Below, in pieces: positions 1 to 8,511 of a stretch of DNA of 64,000 nucleotides. The notes under the pieces were generated by a model, which was not told the origin of the DNA, did not search any database, and saw nothing but the letters and a program-made list of their open reading frames with translations. The stretch covers positions 62,001 to 126,000 of the forward strand of contig NZ_LDIG01000151.1 of the NCBI RefSeq assembly GCF_015845845.1, in the 5' to 3' direction. The stretch's first letter is position 1, and each line of letters begins with the position of its first letter. Position numbers and translations under genes: made by a program. Origin of the DNA: Paenibacillus dendritiformis (lineage in GTDB: Bacteria; Bacillota; Bacilli; Paenibacillales; Paenibacillaceae).

Positions 1-1
1 G

Positions 2-439
2 CTTGTCGGCTATCCGCTTCTGCTGCTCGAAGGGAAGCGGATCGACCTTCACGGCTACTTGCGTTCCCTGGAGGAAGCGATCATTCGGCTCCTCGCTTCG
101 TTCGGGATCACAGGAAGCCGCAAGCCGGAATATACGGGCGTCTGGGTCGGCGACGTGAAGCTGGCGGCTATCGGCGTCAAGTTCAATAAATGCCGCCGGC
201 ACCGGGGCTTCGTGACGAGCCACGGCTTCGCCCTGAACGTCAAGAGCGGCATCCAGGCAGGCGGCTTCAGCGGCATTGTGCCATGCGGAATCAGCGAGTA
301 TGGAGTCACTTCCCTGGAGGACTGCACAGGCATGGAATTTACGGTAGAGGACGTCGGCAGGCTGCTGCTGCCTTACTTGGCCGAGGTGCTGGAGTACGAT
401 CAGGCGATCGTCGAGCCATTGGAAGCGTTGAGCAGATAG
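2..439 (+). CDS. lipB: Octanoyltransferase LipB, 3' part (5' end outside window)
   Basis: The open frame runs in from the left edge and gives 145 residues of a LipB-type lipoyl(octanoyl) transferase, which moves octanoyl from acyl carrier protein to lipoyl domains of 2-oxoacid dehydrogenases in the cytoplasm. Visible family signatures are the 'DLHGYLRSLEE' helix, 'AAIGVKF' containing the lysine of the Cys/Lys catalytic pair, 'VTSHGFALNV', and 'VPCGISEYGVTSL' containing the catalytic cysteine. The upstream GPGQ region is cut off by the window edge, so the start cannot be given; a TTG at 59 is internal. The C-terminal end looks complete. The next gene is convergent. Family assignment is firm from motifs. 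Confidence 0.9.
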   Translation, partial: LVGYPLLLLEGKRIDLHGYLRSLEEAIIRLLASFGITGSRKPEYTGVWVGDVKLAAIGVKFNKCRRHRGFVTSHGFALNVKSGIQAGGFSGIVPCGISEYGVTSLEDCTGMEFTVEDVGRLLLPYLAEVLEYDQAIVEPLEALSR

Positions 440-583
440 CAGCGGTTTCAGCCGCAGGGGTTCCCGCCTCTGCATAGGCGGAAAGGCCATGTACGGAGCG
501 GCGGAACAAAGGCGCGCGGGAATAGCGGGAGGGCAGGCGTCCTGCGGGGAACAGCTTGTCCCTCCCATTCCGGATGCGGGCTG

Positions 584-685
584 TCAGCCGTACAACAATG
601 GCTCGATCAGCACGAGCGCGGTGGATACGAGCATGGCCGCCAGCATCAGATAGACGATGATTTTGAACCACTTTTTGGATTGCAT
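584..685 (-). CDS. prli42: Small single-pass membrane protein, Prli42-like (33 aa)
   Basis: A 33-residue frame begins MQSKKWFKIIVYLMLAAMLV and ends in a short EPLLYG tail. The N-terminal basic 'SKK' followed by one hydrophobic helix (about residues 8-28) matches the Prli42 family, miniproteins that tether the stressosome (RsbR/S/T) to the membrane in Listeria and relatives. An AGGAG ribosome site lies about 11 bases upstream of the ATG at 685. It is convergent with lipB and divergent from the M20 peptidase, the same neighbourhood (yqjE region) where the B. subtilis homologue sits. Function is inferred from the family; the window has no stressosome genes. Too short for standard ORF callers. 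Confidence 0.75.
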   Translation of the reverse strand: MQSKKWFKIIVYLMLAAMLVSTALVLIEPLLYG

Positions 686-774
686 GTAACGGGTAAGCTC
701 CTTTCTTCAGCGAACGCTGAATTTCAGATCATTACCCCTATTGTAACGAACAATTCGTCAGGAGGAAAGCGAAT

Positions 775-1905
775 ATGGTTCAACAGGATAGAGTAGTGAA
801 GCATTTCATGGAATTGGTGCAGGTGGACAGCGAGACGAAAAACGAGCGCGCGATCTGCGACGTGCTCAAGCAGCAGTTCGAAGCGCTCGGTCTGCAGGTG
901 ACCGAGGACGATACGGCTCAGACGACGGGGCATGGGGCAGGCAACCTGATCGTGAACTGGCCGGCAACGCCGGGACAGGAAGGCAGCACCCGCCTGTTCT
1001 TCACTTCCCATATGGATACCGTAAAGCCAGGCAACGGCATCCGTCCGCAGCTCGGAGACGACGGATACATACGCAGCGATGGCACCACGATTCTCGGATC
1101 GGACGACAAGGCCGGTCTGGCGGCCATGTTCGAAGCCATTCGCGTCATCACGGAGACGAATCGCCCGCATGGCCAGGTTCAATTCGTGATTACGGTCGGC
1201 GAAGAATCGGGACTCGTCGGCGCCCGCGCCATGTCGGCCGATCATCTGCAAGCCGATCTCGGCTACGCGCTCGACTCGAACGGAGAGGTCGGCGCTATCG
1301 CGGTGGCGGCGCCGACGCAAGCGAAGATTTCGATGGAGATTTTCGGGAAGTCGGCCCATGCCGGCGTGAATCCGGAGGATGGCATCAGCGCGATTCAGGT
1401 TGCCAGCAAGGCGATTGCGCGCATGCCGCTGGGACGCATCGATCACGAGACGACGGCCAACATCGGCCGCTTCGAGGGCGGCGGCGCCACGAATATCGTC
1501 TGCGACTATGTGAAGCTGGACGCCGAAGCGCGCAGCATCGTGCAGAGCAAGGTCGAAGCCCAGGTGAAGAAGATGAAGGAAGCCCTGGAGAGCGCGGCAG
1601 CCGAATACGGCGCCCGCGCGGAATTCAAGAGCGAGATCGTCTATCCGGCGTTCAATTTCACGGAAAAGGATGAGGTCGTGAAGCTGGCGCAGCGCGCCAT
1701 CGAGCGAATCGGATCCGTCTCCCGTCTGTTCCATTCCGGCGGCGGCAGCGACGCCAATATCTTTAACGGCATGGGCGTGCCGACGGTCAATCTGGCCGTA
1801 GGCTATGAAGATATTCATACGACGAGCGAACGCATTCACGTGTCCGATCTGGTACGCACGAGCGAACTGGTCGTAGCCTTGATCGAAGAAGCGGCGAAGG
1901 CGTAA
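775..1905 (+). CDS. M20/M25/M40 family metallopeptidase (YqjE/PepT-like)
   Basis: A 376-residue cytoplasmic zinc peptidase of the M20 clan, close to the tripeptidase T/YqjE group. The metal-site motifs are in order: 'TSHMDTV' (His79, Asp81), 'GSDDKAGLAA' (Asp110/111), 'GEESGLVGA' (Glu143/144), then the lid domain beginning near 'KSAHAGVNPEDG' and a C-terminal 'HTTSERIHV' that carries the last His ligand. AGGAGGAAA precedes the ATG at 775 by a normal distance. It lies just downstream of the divergent prli42-like gene. The exact substrate (tripeptides or an aminoacyl conjugate) cannot be told from sequence. Length is normal for the family. Confidence 0.88.
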   Translation: MVQQDRVVKHFMELVQVDSETKNERAICDVLKQQFEALGLQVTEDDTAQTTGHGAGNLIVNWPATPGQEGSTRLFFTSHMDTVKPGNGIRPQLGDDGYIRSDGTTILGSDDKAGLAAMFEAIRVITETNRPHGQVQFVITVGEESGLVGARAMSADHLQADLGYALDSNGEVGAIAVAAPTQAKISMEIFGKSAHAGVNPEDGISAIQVASKAIARMPLGRIDHETTANIGRFEGGGATNIVCDYVKLDAEARSIVQSKVEAQVKKMKEALESAAAEYGARAEFKSEIVYPAFNFTEKDEVVKLAQRAIERIGSVSRLFHSGGGSDANIFNGMGVPTVNLAVGYEDIHTTSERIHVSDLVRTSELVVALIEEAAKA

Positions 1906-2025
1906 GCGGCCGGGCCGGGCGGTTCGATGGAAGCCTGTACGTGCGGACCGCGCCGGGATCGATCCGTGCCGCGCTGGTTAGGCAGGCTTCGGGCCGCTCC
2001 CGGCCACCTGAAGGAGGAGAGACGA

Positions 2026-2880
2026 TTGTCCTTCATTCATCATTCCTCGATGTTCGATTTTCAATATCGCAATACGGCGCCTTACGAGACGCCGTATTTC
2101 CATTCTCATGCCAATTATGAGATCTATCTGTTCCATTCCGGCCATGTTCATTATTTGATCGGCGATCAGATCTATCTCCTTCAGCGGGGAGATTTGATTT
2201 TGATGCACGGCTTGACGCTGCACCGGCCGAATATTGACACCCGTTATCCGTATATTCGCTCCATCATTCACTTCGATCCGCGCTATGTAGAGGCGATCCA
2301 TGCGGCAGGCGATGCCGCGCGGGAGCTGCTGCGCCCGTTCCGGTCCTTGAAGTACGCCCGCTTGCGGCTGTCCGAAGGCCAGGTCGACGAAGCGATGCGG
2401 CTGCTCGGCCGCATGAGCCTGATGGGGGAACGCGGGGACTTCGTCGGCATTCAGCGGCAGCGCCTTGCATTTCTCGAATTGCTGTACTGTATCTATGATT
2501 GGTGCCAGGAGCCGCTAGCGGAACGGTCGGCGGAAGGTGAGCCCGAGATCCGGGTGCAGGAAGCGATACAGGTCATCGAAGGCTGCTATCAAGAGGAGAT
2601 TACGCTGGAGGACATCGCCAGCCGCCTGCATATGAACAAGCATTATCTCAGCAAAGTGTTCAAAGAAGTGACCGGTACCACGGTCTTTACGTATCTGTAC
2701 CACCGCCGCATCAATCAGGCGAAGATTTGGTTTTTAACCGAACCGGATTGGTCGGTAACCGAGGTGGCGATGCGGGCGGGGTTCAAGCATCTATCGCATT
2801 TCTCCCGCCTGTTCAAGCAAATGGTCGGGTGTTCGCCGGATCAATACCGCAAGCAGCTTCAAGCTTCCGAGTCAGGGTAA
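2026..2880 (+). CDS. AraC-family transcriptional regulator with N-terminal cupin
   Basis: A 284-residue regulator. The N-terminal half is an AraC-type cupin sensor ('YFHSHANYEIYLFHSG', 'RGDLILMHGLTLH'), and the C-terminal 100 residues hold two helix-turn-helix motifs ('ITLEDIASRLHMNKHYLSKVF' region and 'SVTEVAMRAGFKHLSHFSRL' region) ending in the family's 'GCSPDQYRK'. The frame is open further upstream, but a perfect AAGGAGGAG at 2011-2019 sits 6 bases before TTG 2026, so that is preferred over an ATG at 1927. It immediately precedes the uronate operon on the same strand and ends in its own terminator, so it is a good candidate for the operon's sugar-responsive activator. That role is inference from position only. 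Confidence 0.87.
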   Translation: MSFIHHSSMFDFQYRNTAPYETPYFHSHANYEIYLFHSGHVHYLIGDQIYLLQRGDLILMHGLTLHRPNIDTRYPYIRSIIHFDPRYVEAIHAAGDAARELLRPFRSLKYARLRLSEGQVDEAMRLLGRMSLMGERGDFVGIQRQRLAFLELLYCIYDWCQEPLAERSAEGEPEIRVQEAIQVIEGCYQEEITLEDIASRLHMNKHYLSKVFKEVTGTTVFTYLYHRRINQAKIWFLTEPDWSVTEVAMRAGFKHLSHFSRLFKQMVGCSPDQYRKQLQASESG

Positions 2881-2899
2881 CCTGACCGGAAGCTTTTTT
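2862..2899 (+). terminator. Intrinsic terminator of the AraC gene
   Basis: A long stem (AGCTTCC, bulge, GTCAGG / CCTGAC, CGGAAGCT) closed by GTAA and followed by seven T. It overlaps the last codons of the regulator and separates it from the uronate operon, which therefore needs its own promoter in 2900-3100. No convincing sigma-A promoter was recognised there. Confidence 0.85.
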
Positions 2900-3103
2900 T
2901 GGCTGAACGGACGGAACAAGGCAAGGTTTTTTCCGGCGGATGCGGCTGCTCGTTCTTCCGAATGCCAACCACAGTTAAATGCGTCCCGGAAACGCTTAAT
3001 CCGATGAAAGCGCAGTCAGCCCGTCTTGTGATACGCTACGTACAAATGCAACCGTTCCGGCTGCGTTCCAGCTCATTATTCGTCAGTTAAGGAGGAAACG
3101 CGA

Positions 3104-4279
3104 GTGGATACCGTACGAATCGGCGTTATCGGATTAGGAAATATGGGGAGCGCGCATGCGAAGTGCATCGCGCGCGGCGAGATAATCGGGGCGGTATTGG
3201 CTGCTGTCTGCGACAGCGTTCCCGGCCGCCGGGAGTGGGCGAAGTCCGAATTGGGGGAGCATATCCCGTTTTATTCGACAGAGGAGGAGATGCTGGCTTC
3301 CGGGAAAATTGATGCCGTACTGATCGCGACCCCTCATTACCATCACCCGCAATCGGCGATCAACGCCTTCGGGCATGGGCTGCATGTCCTGATCGAAAAG
3401 CCGGCCGGGGTCTATACGAAGCAGGTCCGGGAGATGAACGAGCGGGCGGCGCGAAGCGGCAAAGTGTTCGGCATTATGTACAATCAGCGCAGCCAGCCGA
3501 TCTATCAGAAGCTCCGCGATCTCATTCAATCGGGAGAGCTGGGCGAGATTCGGCGGACGAACTGGATTATTACGAACTGGTACCGGCCGCAGAGCTACTA
3601 CAATTCAGGCGGCTGGCGCGCGACCTGGGCGGGCGAAGGCGGCGGCGTGCTCATCAATCAGGATCCGCACCAGCTAGATCTGTGGCAGTGGACGACCGGC
3701 CTTGTGCCGAAGCGGATGCGGGCGTTTTGCCGCTTCGGGCATTACCGGGACATCGAGGTCGAGGACGATGTTACCGCTTATGTGGAATATGAAAATGGAG
3801 CGAGCGGCGTATTCGTCACGACGACCGGCGAGGCGCCGGGCACGAACCGCTTCGAGATCACCGGGGATCGGGGCAAGGTCGTTATTGAGCACGGAAAGCT
3901 GACGTTTTGGCGGCTGAGGGTGCCGGAGCCGGAGTTCAACCGGGAATATGACGGCATGTTCGGTCAGCCTGAATGCTGGAAATGCGACATCCCGGTCCAT
4001 GGACAGGGCGGCGAGCACCGCTTCATTATTCAGAATTGGACCGACGCCATCCGGACAGGGGCGCCGCTGCTTGCGCCGGGCGAGGAAGGCATCCACGGCC
4101 TGACGCTGTCGAATGCGATGCTGCTGTCGACCTGGACGGACGACTGGGTGACGTTCCCGCTGGATGAGGAGCGGTTCCATGCGGAGCTGCAGAAACGGAT
4201 TGCCCAGTCCCGTTATTCGCCCGATGCGCCGGAAGAGGCGCGGGCTCCGGCGGATATGAGCCGTTCATTCGGCTCGTAG
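3104..4279 (+). CDS. Gfo/Idh/MocA family NAD(P)-dependent oxidoreductase
   Basis: A 391-residue dehydrogenase/reductase of the glucose-fructose oxidoreductase/inositol dehydrogenase family. The Rossmann motif GLGNMG is at residues 10-15, 'ATPHYHHP' at 75-82, the family's EKP (Lys99, substrate/nicotinamide site) at 98-100 and 'NQDPHQLDLW' (His189) at 185-194. GTG 3104 follows AAGGAGGAAA at 3090-3099. It is the first gene of a six-gene operon for sugar acids: isomerase-like protein, SDR, TIM-barrel isomerase, a second Gfo/Idh protein and mannonate dehydratase. It probably oxidises or reduces a hexuronate-derived or inositol-like sugar, but family members vary greatly and the substrate is not decided by sequence. 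Confidence 0.85.
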   Translation: MDTVRIGVIGLGNMGSAHAKCIARGEIIGAVLAAVCDSVPGRREWAKSELGEHIPFYSTEEEMLASGKIDAVLIATPHYHHPQSAINAFGHGLHVLIEKPAGVYTKQVREMNERAARSGKVFGIMYNQRSQPIYQKLRDLIQSGELGEIRRTNWIITNWYRPQSYYNSGGWRATWAGEGGGVLINQDPHQLDLWQWTTGLVPKRMRAFCRFGHYRDIEVEDDVTAYVEYENGASGVFVTTTGEAPGTNRFEITGDRGKVVIEHGKLTFWRLRVPEPEFNREYDGMFGQPECWKCDIPVHGQGGEHRFIIQNWTDAIRTGAPLLAPGEEGIHGLTLSNAMLLSTWTDDWVTFPLDEERFHAELQKRIAQSRYSPDAPEEARAPADMSRSFGS

Positions 4280-4360
4280 CCGCCGGCAGCCGGTCAGCAG
4301 GCTGGGGCAGGCGGAACCGGTTACGGCGGCTGAAAAACAGGGAGAAGGAGGTTGACTGCG

Positions 4361-5629
4361 ATGAACCAGGAAGAACAGGCGATTCGGCAGATGGCGCACG
4401 AGGTCGTGAAGCAGTGCGCCGTCACCGATATGCATACCCATCTGTATGCGGAGAACTTCGGTCCCCTGCTGCTCTGGGGGATCGACGAGCTGTTGACTTA
4501 CCATTATCTGATTGCGGAAATGTTCCGGCATTCCTCCGTTCCGGAGGAAACGTTCTGGGGGTGGAGCAAGGAGCGGCAGGCGAATCACGTGTTCCAGACC
4601 TTATTCGTCGAACGTTCTCCCGTCAACGAAGCGGCGATCGCGGTCGTCGGCATATGCCAGCGGCTCGGCATGCCAATCGCAAGCCGCAGCATCGAGGCGC
4701 TGCGGGAAGCGTGGGCGACGGTCAGATTATCGGGGCATATCGATCATATTTTCCGCTTGGCGAATGTGAAGCAGGTCGTGATGACCAACGACCCGTTCGA
4801 TCCGTTGGAGCGTGCGGTCTGGCACAGCGGCGGCGTGCGGGATTCCCGGTTCCTGGCGGCGCTTCGGATCGATTCCTTGCTGCTGGACTGGGAATCGGCC
4901 TGTCCGAAGCTGCAGGCGGAAGGCTTTGCGGCGACGGCGGAATGGGACGGGCCGGGCGGCGAGCAAAATGTCCGCGAAGCGAGACGGTTCCTGAAGGAAT
5001 GGGCGGTGCGGATGAAGGCGGTCTATATTGCCGCTTCCTTGCCCGGAACGTTCCGGTACCCGGATCACGGATGGCGCAGCCGCATGCTGGACGAGGCGGT
5101 TATCCCCGTCTGTCAGGAGCTGAACCTGCCGCTGGCGCTCATGATTGGCGTCAAGCGCCAGGTCAATCCGGCCTTGCGGCTGGCGGGAGACCGCGGGGAG
5201 CGGACCGACGTCGGCATGCTGGAGCGGCTGCTTGTCCGCCATCCGTCCCAGCGGTTCATGGTAACCCTGCTCGCCCGCGAGAATCAGCACGAACTGGCGG
5301 TGCTGGCCCGTAAATTTCGCAATCTGCTCCCTTTCGGCTGCTGGTGGTTCCTGCATACCGAATCGATGATCGCGGAGATGACCCGGATGCGGACCGAGCT
5401 GCTTGGCACCTCCTTCATTCCGCAGCATTCGGATTGCCGGGTGCTGGAGCAGTTGATTACGAAATGGGACTATTCGCGCAGCACGATTGCCGAAGTGCTG
5501 GCCCACCAGTATATCCGCCTCGCACGGGCCGGATGGAAGGTATCGCGGGATGAGATGGAACGGGATGCGGATGAATGGTTCAACCGTCAATTCCGGACGT
5601 TCGCCGGCATCGCGCCGGCCGGAGCTTGA
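4361..5629 (+). CDS. Uronate (glucuronate) isomerase-like amidohydrolase-fold protein
   Basis: A 422-residue protein whose N-terminus holds the 'TDMHTHLYAENFG' metal motif (His25, His27) seen in uronate isomerase and amidohydrolase TIM barrels. It has the alpha-helical insert after the first strand typical of UxaC-type proteins ('GIDELLTYHYLIAEMF') and a C-terminal 'GCWWFLHTESMI...EMTRMRTELLG' segment like the UxaC active-site wall. ATG 4361 is chosen over TTG 4352 because AGAAGGAGG ends at 4351. In UxaC the enzyme turns glucuronate into fructuronate (or galacturonate into tagaturonate). With an SDR and UxuA in the same operon that role fits well. It is shorter (422 versus about 470) and divergent from classical UxaC, so a related sugar-acid isomerase is possible. 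Confidence 0.75.
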   Translation: MNQEEQAIRQMAHEVVKQCAVTDMHTHLYAENFGPLLLWGIDELLTYHYLIAEMFRHSSVPEETFWGWSKERQANHVFQTLFVERSPVNEAAIAVVGICQRLGMPIASRSIEALREAWATVRLSGHIDHIFRLANVKQVVMTNDPFDPLERAVWHSGGVRDSRFLAALRIDSLLLDWESACPKLQAEGFAATAEWDGPGGEQNVREARRFLKEWAVRMKAVYIAASLPGTFRYPDHGWRSRMLDEAVIPVCQELNLPLALMIGVKRQVNPALRLAGDRGERTDVGMLERLLVRHPSQRFMVTLLARENQHELAVLARKFRNLLPFGCWWFLHTESMIAEMTRMRTELLGTSFIPQHSDCRVLEQLITKWDYSRSTIAEVLAHQYIRLARAGWKVSRDEMERDADEWFNRQFRTFAGIAPAGA

Positions 5630-5650
5630 GGATGGGCAAGGAGGTTGAAT

Positions 5651-6421
5651 ATGTCGCAGTGGTTTGATTTGCACGGCAAGACAGCGGTCATTGCCGGAGG
5701 AACGAGCACGCTGGGCCGAGCGATGGCCGAGGCGCTGGCCGCGCATGGCGCTAAGGTCGCCATCATCGGGCGCAACCCGGATGCCGCCGCCGAAGTGGTT
5801 AAGCGGCTGGCCGCGGCGGGAGGGGACGCCGAGGCGTTCCTGGGCGATATGACGGACGAGCGCGATATCGAGCGCGTTCACGCCGAAGTGATGCAGCGCT
5901 GCGGAAAAGCCGATGTACTGCTGTACTGCCCTGGAGTGAACAGCGCGACGCCGTTTTTCGAGCTGGAGATGGAAGAGTGGGATCATATTATGAACGTCAA
6001 TGTGAAGGGCGCCATCCGGATGTGCCAGCATTTCGGGAAGTCCATGATCGAAGGCGGCAGCGGAGGCTCCGTTATTCTTATCTCCTCCGTCTCCTCGGAT
6101 CCGCCGTTATCCCGCGTGTTTTCCTACTCCATGTCGAAGGCGGCCCTGAACAGCATGACCAAATATTTGGCCCGGGAGTTCGCTCCGCACGGCGTCAGGG
6201 TCAACGCGATCATCCCCGGCTTCTTCCCGGCGGAGCAGAACCGGGCGATTCTGTCCCCGGAGCGGGTGGAAGCGATTATGCGGCATACGCCGATGGGAAG
6301 GTTCGGCAGCCCCGAGGAGCTGCAAGGGACTGCCGTCTGGCTGGCGTCCGAGCGGGCTTCGGGCTTTGTGACCGGCGCATTGATCCGCGTCGATGGAGGC
6401 TTCGGAGCGATGACGATTTAG
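5651..6421 (+). CDS. SDR family oxidoreductase, probable fructuronate reductase
   Basis: A 256-residue short-chain dehydrogenase. It shows the cofactor motif GGTSTLG (16-22), Ser146 of the catalytic triad and Y159-SMS-K163, followed by 'VRVNAIIPGFFPAEQNR' and the C-terminal 'FVTGALIRVDGGFGAM'. AAGGAGG ends just before TTG 5645, so the ATG at 5651 (spacing 6) is the likely start. In Bacillus-type uronate pathways an SDR (YjmF/UxuB-like) reduces fructuronate to mannonate. The operon has an isomerase-like gene before it and UxuA at its end, so this is the best candidate for that step. The annotation as fructuronate reductase is by context and similarity, not proven. Confidence 0.82.
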   Translation: MSQWFDLHGKTAVIAGGTSTLGRAMAEALAAHGAKVAIIGRNPDAAAEVVKRLAAAGGDAEAFLGDMTDERDIERVHAEVMQRCGKADVLLYCPGVNSATPFFELEMEEWDHIMNVNVKGAIRMCQHFGKSMIEGGSGGSVILISSVSSDPPLSRVFSYSMSKAALNSMTKYLAREFAPHGVRVNAIIPGFFPAEQNRAILSPERVEAIMRHTPMGRFGSPEELQGTAVWLASERASGFVTGALIRVDGGFGAMTI

Positions 6422-6493
6422 AGGACCGCAAGCCCTTTAAACAACTGTCACTGAACCTTAAATAACTGTCTCTGTATAAAGGAGGACGCATCT

Positions 6494-7381
6494 ATGAAAT
6501 GGTCTGTCTTTACCGTAGCCGTTCCCGATCTGTCGGTGGAACAAGTCATTCCGGAAGCAGCCGCTGCCGGGCTTCACGGAATCGAATGGCGCTGCGCCCC
6601 GAGGCCGGCGGAAGCGAAGAGCCAGCCGCCATCCTTCTGGGGCAATAATCGGTGCACCATCGAGCCCGGAACCTCCCCGGAAGTGCTTCAGGGCCTGCGC
6701 GAGCAGATGCGCGAGCATGGCCTCGACAGCGCCGCCGTCATGCCCTACTTGAAGGTCGGAGATATGGAGGCGGCGGAAGAAGTAATGCGCATGGCCCGGA
6801 CGCTGGGCGCGCCGATGATGCGGATCGGCGTCCATGGCTATAACCGGAGCCGGCCTTACAACGAGCTGTATGACGAGCAGATGGAATATGTGGCGAAGCT
6901 TGTGCCGCTGCTGAAGCAGTACGGCATCCGGGGGCTGATCGAGACGCATCATATGACGATCGCGCCAAGCGCAAGCGCGGCATACCGGATCGCGTCTTCC
7001 TTCGACCCGGAGCATATCGGCGTGCTGTTCGACCCGGGCAATATGGCGTTCGAGGGGTATGAGAACCACCGCATGGGCCTGGAAATGCTGGGGCCGTACC
7101 TGGCGCATGTCCATGTCAAAAATGCGGATGTCGCGGCAGCGCGGGAAAATAACGGCCCGAAGCTGGAATGGTCGCCGCTGGAGCGGGGATTCGTCCGCTG
7201 GCAGCAGGTGATGGAGGACTTGACCGCTGTCGGCTACGACGGCTATTGCGGGGTGGAAGACTTCAGCGGCGTCCATTCCTCAGGCGACATGCTGCGCGGC
7301 TTTGTCTCCCTGATGAAGGAGCTTGCGCATGGCGCCGCAGCCCGTCAGGAAGCCGGAAGCGCCGGGGGGAGCTCGCGATGA
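6494..7381 (+). CDS. Sugar phosphate isomerase/epimerase (AP-endonuclease 2-like TIM barrel)
   Basis: A 295-residue TIM barrel of the xylose isomerase-like family (IolE/IolI/hydroxypyruvate isomerase group). Typical strand ends are 'GLHGIEWRCAP' near the N-terminus, 'YGIRGLIETHH' with metal ligands Glu and His, 'IGVLFDPGNM', 'LAHVHVKNAD' and a final 'YCGVEDFSG'. AAAGGAGG lies 8 bases before ATG 6494. Its stop overlaps the start of the following Gfo/Idh gene by four bases (ATGA), so the two are translationally coupled, as such isomerase and Gfo/Idh pairs often are in cyclitol and sugar-acid operons. The substrate is unknown; it may epimerise a keto sugar made by a neighbouring dehydrogenase. 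Confidence 0.82.
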   Translation: MKWSVFTVAVPDLSVEQVIPEAAAAGLHGIEWRCAPRPAEAKSQPPSFWGNNRCTIEPGTSPEVLQGLREQMREHGLDSAAVMPYLKVGDMEAAEEVMRMARTLGAPMMRIGVHGYNRSRPYNELYDEQMEYVAKLVPLLKQYGIRGLIETHHMTIAPSASAAYRIASSFDPEHIGVLFDPGNMAFEGYENHRMGLEMLGPYLAHVHVKNADVAAARENNGPKLEWSPLERGFVRWQQVMEDLTAVGYDGYCGVEDFSGVHSSGDMLRGFVSLMKELAHGAAARQEAGSAGGSSR

Positions 7382-8511
7382 ACCGCGCTGACGGCATGCG
7401 TTACGCTCCGGAAGGCAAGCCGAACCCGGTATGCGGGCCGGGGGAATTCGTGTTTGCGGCGATGGCGCTGGAGCATGGGCATATTTACGGCATGTGCAAC
7501 GGCCTGTTGGAAGCGGGAGCGAGCTTGAAATGGGTCTACGATCCCGACCCCGCCAAGGTGGAGGCGTTCCAGGCCCGCTATCCCGGGGTGCGGGCAGCCC
7601 GTTCGGAGGCGGAGGTCTTGGAGGATCCCGAGGTGCGGCTGATCGCCGCGGCAGCCGTCCCGGCGGACCGGTGCGCGCTCGGGCTCCGGGCGATGGAGCA
7701 CGGCAAAGATTACTTTACGGACAAGACGCCGTTCACGTCGTTCGGGCAGTTGGAAGCGGCGCGCCGCACCGTGGCCGGGACGAAGCGGAAGTATATGGTC
7801 TACTACAGCGAACGGCTGCATTCGGAAAGCGCGGTGTATGCCGGGCAGTTGATTCAGGATGGCGCCATCGGCAGAGTGCTCCAGGTGATGGGAACGGGAC
7901 CGCATCGGCTGCAGGCGCAGCAGCGTCCGGCCTGGTTTTTCGAGAAGGAGCGCTACGGCGGGATATTATGCGACATCGGCAGTCATCAGGCCGAGCAATT
8001 TCTGTACTATGCGGGCTGCCGCGATGCGCAAGTGCTGCACAGCAAAGTGGCGAATTACGCGCATCCCGAATATCCGGAGCTCGAGGACTTCGGAGACGCC
8101 ATGCTGCTGGGAGACAACGGCGCCACCAATTATTTCCGCGTCGACTGGTTCACGCCGGACGGACTCGGCACATGGGGGGACGGACGCACCGTCATCCTTG
8201 GAACGGACGGTTATATCGAGCTGCGCAAATATATCGATGTCGCCCGTTCCAACACGCCGGATCATGTTTATCTCGTCAACCATGAGGGCGAACGCTATAT
8301 TCCGGTGTCCGGCAAGGTCGGATTCCCCTTCTTCGGGGAGCTGATTACCGATTGCATTCATCGCACGGAGCGGGCCATGACGCAGCGGCATGCGTTCAAG
8401 GCGGCCGAGCTGGCGCTGACGGCGCAGGCGAATGCAGTCGTCATTCCGAATCCATTCGAAAAAGGAGGCGGAGAACTTGGAATTAACGTTCCGCTGGTAC
8501 GGCGCGGATGA
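7378..8511 (+). CDS. Second Gfo/Idh/MocA-type oxidoreductase, divergent cofactor motifs
   Basis: A 377-residue member of the Gfo/Idh/MocA superfamily. Recognisable parts are 'LKWVYDPDPAKVEAFQARYP' (second beta strand with Asp), 'GKDYFTDKTPFTS' at the place of EKP, and 'CDIGSHQAEQFLYYAG' with the conserved His. The first strand reads 'FAAMALEHGHIYGM', which lacks the usual GxGxxG, and DKTP replaces EKP. Both suggest a distinct subfamily. The frame is open upstream, but the ATG at 7378 overlaps the previous stop (ATGA) and matches the domain start. The 3' end overlaps uxuA by 35 bases. Probable role: redox step on a sugar acid; it could have unusual cofactor use. Confidence 0.78.
   Translation: MNRADGMRYAPEGKPNPVCGPGEFVFAAMALEHGHIYGMCNGLLEAGASLKWVYDPDPAKVEAFQARYPGVRAARSEAEVLEDPEVRLIAAAAVPADRCALGLRAMEHGKDYFTDKTPFTSFGQLEAARRTVAGTKRKYMVYYSERLHSESAVYAGQLIQDGAIGRVLQVMGTGPHRLQAQQRPAWFFEKERYGGILCDIGSHQAEQFLYYAGCRDAQVLHSKVANYAHPEYPELEDFGDAMLLGDNGATNYFRVDWFTPDGLGTWGDGRTVILGTDGYIELRKYIDVARSNTPDHVYLVNHEGERYIPVSGKVGFPFFGELITDCIHRTERAMTQRHAFKAAELALTAQANAVVIPNPFEKGGGELGINVPLVRRG

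Noticed and set aside
724-1839. 371-residue open frame on the minus strand opposite the M20 peptidase
   Set aside because: It mirrors the codon pattern of the real gene, lacks a recognisable domain and is rich in Arg/His/Ala as is usual for antisense frames in GC-rich DNA.
2988-3002. cre-like site (GGAAACGCTTAAT) before the uronate operon
   Set aside because: Only the central half matches TGnAAnCGnwnnCA; too weak to claim CcpA control.
4727-6031. 434-residue minus-strand frame across the isomerase and SDR genes
   Set aside because: It spans two real genes and their gap; no ribosome site or domain.
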